Program-made: the position numbers and the translations under genes
Notes under the pieces: generated by a model
What the model saw: only the letters and a program-made list of their open reading frames with translations
The model's database searches: none
What the model was told of the DNA's origin: nothing
Part shown: in pieces, positions 17,531 to 25,635 of the stretch
Layout: each line of letters begins with the position of its first letter
Numbering within the stretch: position 1 is the first letter of the stretch
Assembly: GCA_009780585.1 (NCBI GenBank)
Contig: WQZS01000011.1
Coordinates: forward strand, 41,999-105,998
DNA length: 64,000 bases
DNA from: Defluviitaleaceae bacterium
Lineage (GTDB): Bacteria; Bacillota; Clostridia; Lachnospirales; WQUN01
Direction of reading: 5' to 3'

Positions 17531-18492
17531 GCGTTATTCCTCGCGACGCGGTCGGCCAGGTACATAAGGTAGCTGACTTCATGCATCGTAACGTTGCCGT
17601 CCTCGTCCTCCGACCGTACGTTAAAGAAGGGAACGCCGTTGCGGATGGTAATATCCTGCACCACACCGCTGATATTGACGTGTTGGATGGTGCGGTCTAC
17701 GAATTGGATCGCTTCCATGGCGTAGTTGATGCGCTCCACGAATTCGCGCGTGCCGTTTTGGAAGACCAGGTACGCGCGGCTGTTGTGGATATCCACGCCC
17801 GCCAGCCTGTCGCCGTTGGTGAATAGCTGGGAACCGATGAGGATTGGCCCGTCGGCCACGGAGGCCACTTCCCACGGGAATACTTCGCGGTTGCCGACGA
17901 CCAGTACCGATTGGTTGCCGCTGATCTTGATGTAATTGACCTTTCCTTCCACGAAGTCCGTGACATCCCCTTGCGCGTTGTGCAGGAGGGCTTGTATGGT
18001 GCGTCCCACCATGTCCTGTATGCGGGTTTGGTTGACGGCTTGCAGTACGTTGTTGATGGGGTTGACGGGGTTTTCGCCGACCGCGCGTACGGCCGTGAAG
18101 GGTACGTCTATACCGTCCACAAACAGAAATACATCGCTGCCCTGCATCGTGACACCCTGTACCACGCCGTAGTCCTCAATCCATTCACCCGAATGGGGAT
18201 GGCGGAAGCCGAATTCCACTTCCTGCCCGATCATGCCGAAGGCTTGGGTGCGTTCGAAGGATTGGTTGAGGTTGACCATTTGCTCAAGCGCGGAAAATTG
18301 CGCCATCTGTGCCATGAAATCACGGTCATCCATCGGGTTGAGCGGGTCCTGGAATTTGAGCTGCGTCATTAACAAATTAAGGAACGCTTGCTTATCCATT
18401 TCCGAGTTGGGCGTGCGTTCGGAGTTCATGCAGTTGGTCAGTTCCTTTTGCGGGATGTCGCCGATGCTTGACCATAAAACATTGTTTGCCAT
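17527..18492 (-). CDS. flgD: Hook-capping protein FlgD
   Basis: This 321-residue protein carries the FlgD signature near the start (MDKQAFLNLLMTQLKFQDPL then NPMDDRDFMAQMAQFSALEQ), followed by Tudor/Fn3-like C-terminal regions. FlgD caps the growing hook so FlgE subunits can polymerise. It is longer than the ~220-residue E. coli protein; the extra C-terminal part is variable. It follows fliK and has AAAGGAG upstream of its ATG. Confidence 0.93.
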   Translation of the reverse strand: MANNVLWSSIGDIPQKELTNCMNSERTPNSEMDKQAFLNLLMTQLKFQDPLNPMDDRDFMAQMAQFSALEQMVNLNQSFERTQAFGMIGQEVEFGFRHPHSGEWIEDYGVVQGVTMQGSDVFLFVDGIDVPFTAVRAVGENPVNPINNVLQAVNQTRIQDMVGRTIQALLHNAQGDVTDFVEGKVNYIKISGNQSVLVVGNREVFPWEVASVADGPILIGSQLFTNGDRLAGVDIHNSRAYLVFQNGTREFVERINYAMEAIQFVDRTIQHVNISGVVQDITIRNGVPFFNVRSEDEDGNVTMHEVSYLMYLADRVARNNA

Positions 18493-18531
18493 TTGATTTC
18501 TCCTTTCATTAGGATGGGGTTGCGTCCCTTA

Positions 18532-19950
18532 TTACGCCGACAGGTCGATCGTGCCGTCGAAGTCGATGCTTGCGATGCGGGCATTGGCGTCTTCGAGCGA
18601 TTCGACGCTTTCCGCGCGGTTACGCGTGTTTTGGCGGCCCCGGGCGAATTGGTTCATCCGTTCGTCTTGGTTATCCCGTACGGATACGCTCAATTCCGAG
18701 AATTGTATGCCCTGCTCCTCCAACGCGTCGCGTAATTGGTTAAAGCCGGACTCGAGCGCTTCGCGTACGCGCTGGCTTTCCGCGATGAATTGGGCGGTTA
18801 CGATGCCGTTTTGCGTCAGTACGCGCAGCACGATATCGCCGAGGGATTCCGGCCTGAGCGTCAGGCGCATTTCGGTGACTTGTTCGCCCGTGTGCACGCG
18901 GATTTGCGACATGATTTGGTTGATCACGTCGGCGGGGTTGACGGCTTGCGCGTCTTGGGTTTGTTGGATGACTTGTACGGACTGCACGCGGGTTTCCGTT
19001 ATGCTTTCCATCGGGGTTGCGTTGGCGGCGGCGGGATCGACGGGGGCTTCGTTTGCGGGCAGGAGCGGCGCGCCTTCCGCGGGCAGTAATTGCGGTCCGC
19101 TTGTTTCAACTGCGGTATCCGCCGCTTGCGCGGGAACGGACGCGTTTGACGAAGAAGCCGCGGGTTTCGCCGCTTGCGTATCGGCTTCCTCTTCGATGGG
19201 TGCGTCGCTTACGACGATTTCACCTTCTTTTTCGGCGTATTGCAAGCCTTCCGGTAAGGGTGTGTTCGTTGTTACGGCGTTGGCGGCGGCGGATGCCGGT
19301 TTCGCGTCGGTTGCTTGCTGCGTGTCATGCACAACCGCTTTGGCCGATTCCGCCAATTGCGCCATGGCTTCGTTTACGGCTTTGTACTGCGCGGGGAATT
19401 CCGGGTCGGACAATAGCGCCGCGGGGGTTTCCGCTTCGTATACTTCCTGCATCAACGCCACCACGTTTTGCGGTTCGGTCAAGTCCTGCGGGGTCAGTTC
19501 CGTTTGCGCAAGCATTTCCGTCAATACTTCCGGCGGGGTTTGCAAGATTACGGCTACCGCCGCCAGTATTTGCTCATCGGGGATGTAAAGCGGGATTCCG
19601 CCGTCATCCAAGGCTTCCGCGGGTACGGCTTCTTCCGTTTGGGCGTACGCTTGATTCGCTTCTTCGGTTGCTGATACGGATTCCTTTTCGGCGGGGCGGG
19701 TTTCCTCGGTGCGCCGCGTATTGCGGGGTTGTTCGGCGGATGCTTGGCCTTCCGTTGCGGACGGTTGCTGTTCCGACGGGGAACGACGCTCGTTTCGGAT
19801 GGGTATGATGTCGGCCGTGCGGACGCTTTCGCGCCGCTGCGCTTCGGCGAAGACAAGCTCAAAGCCGCCTTGGTTTGCCCGTTCGGCGGCGAAGAGGTTG
19901 CGCGACGCGAGGTTTAAGCCTTGCGCGGTTAATGATTCGAGTGGTTTCAT
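18532..19950 (-). CDS. fliK: Flagellar hook-length control protein FliK
   Basis: The start MKPLESLTAQGLNLASRN is chosen for its strong AAAGGAGG site; an ATG ten codons upstream lies before it. The 472-residue protein has a long low-complexity N-terminal and middle part (Ala, Glu, Pro, Gln rich). Its C-terminal Flg_hook domain (residues ~350-440) has MRLTLRPESLGDIVLRVL and ESGFNQLRDALEEQGI. FliK is the secreted ruler that triggers the FlhB switch. Synteny with ylxF and flgD agrees. Confidence 0.92.
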   Translation of the reverse strand: MKPLESLTAQGLNLASRNLFAAERANQGGFELVFAEAQRRESVRTADIIPIRNERRSPSEQQPSATEGQASAEQPRNTRRTEETRPAEKESVSATEEANQAYAQTEEAVPAEALDDGGIPLYIPDEQILAAVAVILQTPPEVLTEMLAQTELTPQDLTEPQNVVALMQEVYEAETPAALLSDPEFPAQYKAVNEAMAQLAESAKAVVHDTQQATDAKPASAAANAVTTNTPLPEGLQYAEKEGEIVVSDAPIEEEADTQAAKPAASSSNASVPAQAADTAVETSGPQLLPAEGAPLLPANEAPVDPAAANATPMESITETRVQSVQVIQQTQDAQAVNPADVINQIMSQIRVHTGEQVTEMRLTLRPESLGDIVLRVLTQNGIVTAQFIAESQRVREALESGFNQLRDALEEQGIQFSELSVSVRDNQDERMNQFARGRQNTRNRAESVESLEDANARIASIDFDGTIDLSA

Positions 19951-20012
19951 GGGTTTCCTCCTTTCCTTAGAATTTGGCAATAATTGGTTTGATGATTTGG
20001 GGAACCGCGATT

Positions 20013-20909
20013 TTACTCGGTATCTCCGCCGTTTTCATCATCACCGTTCTCATCTTCATCGTCATAATCTTCATCCGGCGTTATATCTTCGAATGTTTCG
20101 GGCAAAGGCGGCGTAAATAACGCGGGGGCCAGGGGCCTGAGGGTGGGTTCGGGTACGGATATCAAGCGAATCATATGGGCGGCGATTTCGGCATCCATTT
20201 CGTCCAATATCGCGCCCCGCAAGGAATTTGACATGGCGTTTAATATGCTTACCAACAAATCGATATCGGTAATCCGCAGGTCCACCAGTACATCGGCGGC
20301 GTTCCTTTCCTGCATGTTGCTTAACGTCCGTACTTGTGACATCACCGATTCATCGAAGTCACGCAGGCTTATCGCGTCACGCGCCAGTTGCTCGTAGAAC
20401 TCGGGCATGATGTAGCGCACATGGTTAAGGAAGGCGTCCGGGTCGCCGTGGGCGACCATAGCGCTGAACTCCGCGCTCACGCGCTGGTATTCGCTCCAAT
20501 GATCGCGGAAGGGGCGCAGCCGCGCGATCAGCAGGGCATCGGCCCGCTCACGTTCCGCCGCCGCGCTTAGTTGGTCTTGCAACGCTTCGTTATCCCGTTC
20601 CAACGCGCGTATCATATTGGCCAATTGGCGGGTGTCCATTTCTTCCAGCGGGACTTCGTCGCTTTCCTCCTCGGCTGGTGGGAACAATCCCCCCACCAAC
20701 GGGGCGTTGCGCAGATACGGCATAAGCGTGCCTTCGCGGAAGTTAAACAGGTTCAACGCCACGACGGCGATGGCCCCGCCGATAATAACCACCAGCAAGA
20801 TAATGATGATAAGACCCTTTTTACCTTTCTTCGGCGGGGTCTTGCCTTTGCCTTTCGCGGGTTTTTTCATGTTATCGTTCATGCGTTTGGTAATTTCATC
20901 ATTGTTCAT
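20013..20909 (-). CDS. ylxF: YlxF/MotE-like flagellar operon protein
   Basis: This 298-residue protein has a Lys-rich cytoplasmic start, one membrane helix (residues ~33-55) and a coiled coil (residues ~95-135). An MgtE-N-like helical domain (residues ~160-255; RNAADVLVDL and ILDEMDAEIAAHMI) is followed by an acidic Asp/Glu/Asn tail. Genes of this type lie between fliJ and fliK (ylxF in B. subtilis) and are related to MotE chaperones of stator assembly. A role in the basal body or stator is inferred from position and family. Confidence 0.85.
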   Translation of the reverse strand: MNNDEITKRMNDNMKKPAKGKGKTPPKKGKKGLIIIILLVVIIGGAIAVVALNLFNFREGTLMPYLRNAPLVGGLFPPAEEESDEVPLEEMDTRQLANMIRALERDNEALQDQLSAAAERERADALLIARLRPFRDHWSEYQRVSAEFSAMVAHGDPDAFLNHVRYIMPEFYEQLARDAISLRDFDESVMSQVRTLSNMQERNAADVLVDLRITDIDLLVSILNAMSNSLRGAILDEMDAEIAAHMIRLISVPEPTLRPLAPALFTPPLPETFEDITPDEDYDDEDENGDDENGGDTE

Positions 20910-20912
20910 ATA

Positions 20913-21371
20913 TTACCCGCTCCTATCGTCCCTTGCTTCCTTATATTTATAGCTGATCAATTCGTCCACTTGTTTTTGTTCCGCAAGCAGCTCTTCTTTG
21001 ATAAATTGCTCGCGGGCGTTGTCGCGCACGATTTCGAGTGCCTTGCGTTCCTTCATGGCTTCGACGAGTTCGAGCCGCTTTTTTTCCGCGAAGGCTTCGG
21101 CGGCCTTTATGCGTTCTTCCTGTTGCTTGATGTGGTTCTTCAGGCGTTCGATCGAGTTGTTCAAGTTCCGTATTTCGACGGGGTCGATGGCGTTAAGCAC
21201 CGCGGCGCGCATTTCCTCGATTTGCCGGTTGCGCTGTTCGTTCATTTGCCGCAGGAGGTTTTTTTCCTCCTCCAGCTTGCGGATGGCCTTGGAATATTCC
21301 AACTCTTTTTGGTCCTCGATTTGTTCCTTTACGCCCAAATATTGCTGTAAACGGAAGTTAAACCGCGCCAT
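20913..21371 (-). CDS. fliJ: Flagellar export chaperone/stalk protein FliJ
   Basis: This 152-residue, almost entirely coiled-coil protein (MARFNFRLQQYLGVKEQIED) is rich in Glu, Lys, Arg and Gln. FliJ is the central stalk of the FliI ATPase complex. It overlaps fliI by one base and is followed by ylxF after 3 bp. Length and composition fit. Confidence 0.9.
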   Translation of the reverse strand: MARFNFRLQQYLGVKEQIEDQKELEYSKAIRKLEEEKNLLRQMNEQRNRQIEEMRAAVLNAIDPVEIRNLNNSIERLKNHIKQQEERIKAAEAFAEKKRLELVEAMKERKALEIVRDNAREQFIKEELLAEQKQVDELISYKYKEARDDRSG

Positions 21372-22678
21372 CAGGCCAGGATTCCCTTCATTAATTCCTG
21401 CGCTTCCTCGTAGGAAAACTTATCTTCCACGGCCTGCGTCAGAAAGTCGTTGATGGGGCCATGTTTGGAAATCGCGTCGTCGATGTCATCGCTGGAGCCT
21501 TTCACGTACGCGCCGATGTTGATCAAGTCCTCAGAGTTGGCGTACACGGCCATGGATTTCTTGATTTCGTTGGCGTTCTTTTTATGCTCATTATCCACGA
21601 TGTCGGACATACAGCGCGAAACGCTGGCCAGTACGTCGATCGCGGGGTAGTGGTTGCGGTTGGCGATCTTGCGTGATAATACGATATGCCCGTCCAGCAC
21701 CGACCGGGCGGTGTCGGTAACGGGTTCGGTCAAGTCGTCGCCGTCCACCAAAACGGTATACAAGCCCGTGATTGACCCTTTCGCGTCGTTGCCCGCCCGC
21801 TCGAGCAGGTGCGGGATTTTGGCGAACACCGACGGCGTATACCCGCGCGATACGGGCGGTTCGCCGATGGCAAGACCCACTTCGCGCTGGGCCATGGCAT
21901 AACGGGTGAGCGAGTCCATCAGCAACATGACATCCTTGCCTTGGGAACGGAAATATTCCGCGATGCTGGTGGCGACCTCGGCGCATTTTAGGCGTACCAG
22001 CGCGGGCTTGTCCGAGGTTGCGATTACGAGGATCGAACGCGCCAACCCTTCCTCGCCCAAGTCCTTTTCGATGAACTCGCGTACTTCCCTGCCCCGCTCG
22101 CCCACCAGCGATATGACGTTGATATCCGCTTTCGTATTGCGCGCGATCATACCCATCAGCGTTGACTTGCCCACGCCCGACCCGGCGAAGATACCCACGC
22201 GTTGTCCCTTGCCGACGGTCAGCAAGCCGTCGAGCGCTTTTACGCCCAAGGTCAGCGGATTTTCGATACGGGTACGGTGCAGGGGGTTGGGCGCGGGGTT
22301 GGTTACGTTAAACTCCACGCCGTCGTTGATTTCGGGTTTGCCGTCCATGGGGCGGCCTAAGCCGTCAAGTACCCTGCCCAACATCTTATCGGAAACGCGT
22401 ACGGTGATGGGGCGGTCCTGCGCTTCCACGATATTGCCCGGGCCCACGCCTGCCATATCGTCCAGCGGCATTAACAGGATATGGTTGTCCTTAAACCCCA
22501 CGACTTCGGCGAGGACGGGTTTGCCGTATTTTTTTGCTTTTATATGGCACGTTTGCCCGATGTAAACGTCGGGGCCGGTGGATTCAATGGTTAATCCTAC
22601 TACCTGAGATACGCGGCCCAGTTTGCGGATGTAGTTTTTATTTAGTATTGAATGGTACTTGGTTAGGTTTACGTTCAT
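21371..22678 (-). CDS. fliI: Flagellum-specific ATPase FliI
   Basis: This 435-residue protein has Walker A GIFAGSGVGKST, the F-type ATPase RGREVREFIE element and Walker B VMLLMDSLTRYA. It energises flagellar protein export together with FliH and FliJ. Upstream, where fliH would normally abut, lies the inverted-repeat element at 22734-22911 and an AT-rich island, so fliI and fliH are separated by about 3 kb. The coding sequence itself is intact. Confidence 0.96.
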   Translation of the reverse strand: MNVNLTKYHSILNKNYIRKLGRVSQVVGLTIESTGPDVYIGQTCHIKAKKYGKPVLAEVVGFKDNHILLMPLDDMAGVGPGNIVEAQDRPITVRVSDKMLGRVLDGLGRPMDGKPEINDGVEFNVTNPAPNPLHRTRIENPLTLGVKALDGLLTVGKGQRVGIFAGSGVGKSTLMGMIARNTKADINVISLVGERGREVREFIEKDLGEEGLARSILVIATSDKPALVRLKCAEVATSIAEYFRSQGKDVMLLMDSLTRYAMAQREVGLAIGEPPVSRGYTPSVFAKIPHLLERAGNDAKGSITGLYTVLVDGDDLTEPVTDTARSVLDGHIVLSRKIANRNHYPAIDVLASVSRCMSDIVDNEHKKNANEIKKSMAVYANSEDLINIGAYVKGSSDDIDDAISKHGPINDFLTQAVEDKFSYEEAQELMKGILA

Positions 22679-22733
22679 ATGAGGGGATCACCTATTGGGG
22701 GATTTTGTTTTTTTATGTGTACCGTTATCGCCT

Positions 22734-22911
22734 CCCCCGCGGGGCGCGATATGGCACGCGCGCTTGCACGAAAATGTGATGATCGGTTCGGTCGGGGAAG
22801 TGACTTCGTTGGTCTCCGCAAGCGGAGCCTCAACGAAGTCACATAACCCCGCCCTTCACCGCTAATCACATTTTCGTGAGGCGCGCTTAGCCATATCGCG
22901 CCCCGCGGGGG
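22734..22911. repeat. Long nested inverted repeat A (island boundary, fliI side)
   Basis: This 178-bp element has perfect 22-bp terminal arms (22734-22755 and 22890-22911). Further pairs lie inside them: ACGAAAATGTGAT (22768-22780) with its complement at 22865-22877, and GTGACTTCGTTG (22800-22811) with 22831-22842. The centre is the palindrome CTCCGCAAGCGGAG (22814-22827). It has the same plan as the element at 25436-25621. No protein frame fits. It could be a MITE-like mobile element. Confidence 0.9.
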
Positions 22912-22942
22912 TTACGGGTGTTTAAAAGGCAATTACTGCTTA
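22901..22942 (+). repeat. 42-bp direct repeat, copy 1
   Basis: This segment begins in the right arm of inverted repeat A, continues GGGGGTTACGGGTGTTTAAA, and ends TGCTTA. It matches 24367-24408 at 38 of 42 positions in the same orientation. The two copies bracket the acetyltransferase and deaminase genes. Confidence 0.85.
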
Positions 22943-22985
22943 GTTAAGGGTAGTGGCTTATTGGGTACGCTGGTTATTATCTTTT

Positions 22986-23648
22986 TCAACAGTTTTCATA
23001 TTCTTCTCTTGTTAAACGATAATGAAGTTCCAAGTTATTTTTTGCGGGGTCTTTATTAGCGGGGTCTTTATTAGCGGGGTCGTTACTGGTGGGGTCGTTA
23101 TCGGTTGGATACGTTGAAAAGAGATGGAAACCATTTTTTTGAAATACCCGACCGCTTCTTTTGTTATAGTCACTTGTTATGCCGTAAATAATATCGGTTT
23201 TTTCATTGTTGAAGGCTAAATTGACTAACATTTGTACGATGGTTGACCCAATGCCCATATTCCAATATGATTTTTCGCCGATTAGAATATCAATTCGCCG
23301 TATGTCGGTGGAAGCGGGGTATTTTTCAATGATGTATTGTAGGGTCATTTTACAAAGTAAACATTCGCCAATGGCTTTTCCGTCTATTTCAATTATGAAA
23401 CAGTAACCGGCGTTGGAGGTTTCCCTGTAAATGGATTGTACGGCTTCATCGTTGTTATTATTTGGGTTTGCATCGGGTCCTTCATTCCAGTAAAGCACTT
23501 CGGGGTCTTTGTTCCATTTATATAAAAGGGGCAAATGGTCATCGCTGAGGGGGCGCAAGGTGATGGTATGTTCTCTTAATATTTCATACAGCGTTATATT
23601 ATGTTCCTTGATTATATTGGGTTTCATATAATCCGATTGTCTCCTCAT
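22986..23648 (-). CDS. GNAT acetyltransferase, AAC(6')-like
   Basis: The product carries the GNAT fold signature of the aminoglycoside 6'-N-acetyltransferase/RimJ group: ITLRPLSDDHLPLLYKWNKD, PEVLYWNEG, YWNMGIGSTIVQMLVNLAF (acetyl-CoA loop) and GRVFQKNGF. It would transfer acetyl from acetyl-CoA to an amine; an aminoglycoside substrate is possible but unproven. The start is uncertain: 23648 has CGGAG close upstream and 23627 also fits. The C-terminal part holds a tandem NDPAx repeat. It is AT-rich and lies in the island between fliH and fliI. Confidence 0.75.
   Translation of the reverse strand: MRRQSDYMKPNIIKEHNITLYEILREHTITLRPLSDDHLPLLYKWNKDPEVLYWNEGPDANPNNNNDEAVQSIYRETSNAGYCFIIEIDGKAIGECLLCKMTLQYIIEKYPASTDIRRIDILIGEKSYWNMGIGSTIVQMLVNLAFNNEKTDIIYGITSDYNKRSGRVFQKNGFHLFSTYPTDNDPTSNDPANKDPANKDPAKNNLELHYRLTREEYENC
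23044..23103. repeat. Four tandem 15-bp repeats in the GNAT gene
   Basis: Units based on GCGGGGTCTTTATTA occur four times in a row (the first two identical). They encode DNDPT, SNDPA, NKDPA and NKDPA on the minus strand. The unit keeps the frame, so copy-number change would only alter a surface loop. Confidence 0.9.
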
Positions 23649-23673
23649 TTGCTCCGGTGGGTGGGGTCTTGAT

Positions 23674-24291
23674 TTATAAAAATTGAGAAACAATTTCATC
23701 AAATATATTACCCAAAGGCGTTTTATTTTCAATATGCCTGTCTAAACGCTTTTCAGCATATAATAATTTTGCTGTTTCCATAGCTTTTGGATTATCTTTT
23801 TCAAAAGAGGTTAAAAACCTGTTCGTTGATTCATTATTTGATTTAAGAACGAAATAAGCCGTGATAACAAGCTGTACCGTTTCCAATTCCGGATTAAAAT
23901 CAACCGTTACCTTTTTTGATATAAAATACGGGTCTTTTTCGCAATAATACGCCGCTCCGCCAAATCCATCCCTCGCGGCAATCTTTAATTTTCGTAGATT
24001 TGACATAACAAGTGCGCCCATACACATCGGGCAAGGTTCCAAGGTTGTATATAAAGTGTAACTACGGACATTTGGAAATTTTAAGACATCCAATTTTTGA
24101 ATTGCGTCCGTTTCGGCATGGGCTATTATAGGATTTAATATGCCTTTTTCATACGAACGGTTTCGTCCCCGGGATATGATTTCGTCGTTTTCGTCCGTTA
24201 TTACCACGCCGACGGGATATGAACCGCATATAAAAGATTCCCATGCTTGCTCAAAAGCAACTTGCCAAGGTTTTGTCAGCGTATTCCACAT
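23674..24291 (-). CDS. Cytidine/deoxycytidylate deaminase-family protein
   Basis: The start MWNTLTKPWQVAFEQAWESF is chosen for the GGAGG nine bases upstream. This 205-residue protein has the zinc-deaminase motifs AHAETDAI and TLEPCPMCMGAL, which give the His/Glu and two Cys ligands. A ~100-residue C-terminal extension lies beyond the core. Relatives deaminate cytosine, guanine or tRNA adenosine; the substrate cannot be read here. The neighbours are an acetyltransferase and a nucleotidyltransferase, so a role in antibiotic or nucleoside modification is possible. Confidence 0.8.
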   Translation of the reverse strand: MWNTLTKPWQVAFEQAWESFICGSYPVGVVITDENDEIISRGRNRSYEKGILNPIIAHAETDAIQKLDVLKFPNVRSYTLYTTLEPCPMCMGALVMSNLRKLKIAARDGFGGAAYYCEKDPYFISKKVTVDFNPELETVQLVITAYFVLKSNNESTNRFLTSFEKDNPKAMETAKLLYAEKRLDRHIENKTPLGNIFDEIVSQFL

Positions 24292-24366
24292 TTTTATATG
24301 CCTCCAATTATTGGCTGTATGATGTTTGTTGCTATGTAAACAATGAAGATTTGTTTTTATCGATTT

Positions 24367-24408
24367 CCCCACGGGGGTTACGGGTGTTTAAAAAGCATTT
24401 ACCGCTTA
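24367..24408 (+). repeat. 42-bp direct repeat, copy 2
   Basis: This copy has 38 of 42 bases identical to 22901-22942 and lies between the deaminase and ANT(6)-like genes. It lacks the rest of inverted repeat A, so it looks like a retained end fragment of such an element. Confidence 0.85.
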
Positions 24409-24421
24409 AAAAAGACAATGT

Positions 24422-25288
24422 TTATTTTACAGTATTATTTTTTATATTTTGTAAATATTTAATCATACTATCTTGCTCTTGTTGGTTGTAAGTAAAGTTG
24501 AAATGGGTTCCGACAGCCAAAGCTAACTTGTTGAACAATTCACAGGTTACAAAAACGATGTTCCAATAATCGCTGTCGGTATATGTCTTTGAAAACAACG
24601 CATAAATATCCTTTGGTAAATATTTTTCGTAAAACCTTTCACGGCTTCCTATAGGAATTGAAAATTCTGTTTGAACGCCGATATACCATTCAATCATTCT
24701 GTTCAACAATGTTCTTGTGAATGAATTGAATGAAACCATGGCAAGCGGAATCCGGTCGCGGGCGATACCTTTTGCCGGATAAACCATGAACCACCAAAAG
24801 TTACCGTAACAAGCCCAGTACGCATTTTCGTCCGGTTTCAAGTGTTCATAATTTTCATCGGTTGCCGTACTTATCCCCGATAAAAAATTATCTTTATCTA
24901 ACAGAATAATATTTGGTTTATATTCAACAAAATTTTTCGCGGCTTCATCTTTAATTTCAAGAACTAAATCCAAGCTGTTATTATCATTAAATAATAAATT
25001 AAAAACACAGCGGCGAGACAAAGCAGACATATCTTTTCTGCCAAAGAAAAGCAACGCATTTCGTTCGCTCTCAATAGCCATTGCAATATCGCCAAACGCA
25101 TTAAGCCAATTCTTGTCCGCTTGGAAAGATTCGGTTTCGGTCACAACAAAAGCAACATCATAATCTTGCAAAGCATCTTTTTTCGCATTGGGATTAGCAC
25201 GAGACCCGAATAAATAAACCGCTCTAATGCGTTCATCTTCTTTTGCAATCCCCAACACTATTTTAAGCATATCCTGTTCTGTTCTCAT
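24422..25288 (-). CDS. Aminoglycoside 6-adenylyltransferase, ANT(6)/AadK-like
   Basis: This 288-residue protein begins MRTEQDMLKIVLGIAKEDER and has the nucleotidyltransferase motif YLFGSRANPN followed by QDYDVAF, matching the ANT(6) family in length and order. These enzymes adenylylate streptomycin with ATP. The C-terminal helical region (MIEWYIGVQTEFSIPIGSRE; YLPKDIYALFSKTY) also fits. The gene is AT-rich relative to the flagellar genes and lies in the fliH-fliI island. Resistance in the host is inferred, not shown. Confidence 0.88.
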   Translation of the reverse strand: MRTEQDMLKIVLGIAKEDERIRAVYLFGSRANPNAKKDALQDYDVAFVVTETESFQADKNWLNAFGDIAMAIESERNALLFFGRKDMSALSRRCVFNLLFNDNNSLDLVLEIKDEAAKNFVEYKPNIILLDKDNFLSGISTATDENYEHLKPDENAYWACYGNFWWFMVYPAKGIARDRIPLAMVSFNSFTRTLLNRMIEWYIGVQTEFSIPIGSRERFYEKYLPKDIYALFSKTYTDSDYWNIVFVTCELFNKLALAVGTHFNFTYNQQEQDSMIKYLQNIKNNTVK

Positions 25289-25435
25289 TAAGCACTACCT
25301 CTGTTAAAAAAATTACGTAAGCTAATAAAAATTACGCAAGCTCATACAAATGCGGTCATATAAGTGCTAAGATGTACAAAAACAAATTTGCTTTTTTATT
25401 TGCCCTTTTATTTGCTCTTTTACCGAGCCAACCGT

Positions 25436-25621
25436 ACCCCGGCGGGCGGGGGGATTCCCACGGAGCGATTGGCGAAAATGGGTGCATGGCGGCGAAGGGA
25501 CGGCTTACGTGAAATCGAGAAGGCTCCGCTTGCGGAGACAAGCGATTTCACTTGCCGTACCGAGCCGACGTGTACCCATTTTCGTCACAAGCGACGGGGG
25601 AATCCCCCCGCTCGCCGGGGT
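25436..25621. repeat. Long nested inverted repeat B (island boundary, fliH side)
   Basis: This 186-bp element has 24-bp terminal arms with one mismatch (25436-25459 and 25598-25621). Inner pairs are GCGAAAATGGGT (25472-25483) with 25574-25585, and GTGAAATCG (25509-25517) with 25543-25551. The centre is the palindrome CTCCGCTTGCGGAG (25524-25537). Its layout matches element A (22734-22911), including CGAAAATG arms and the core. It ends 15 bp from the fliH stop. Confidence 0.9.
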
Positions 25622-25635
25622 GTGGACAACTACAT

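Noticed and set aside
18551..19588. 345-codon plus-strand frame opposite fliK
   Set aside because: Cys/Ser/Ala-rich antisense reading of the low-complexity fliK region.
25308..25345. Tandem AAAAATTACG-AAGCT repeat upstream of the ANT(6)-like gene
   Set aside because: Only two imperfect copies in AT-rich DNA; too short to support an element or operator.
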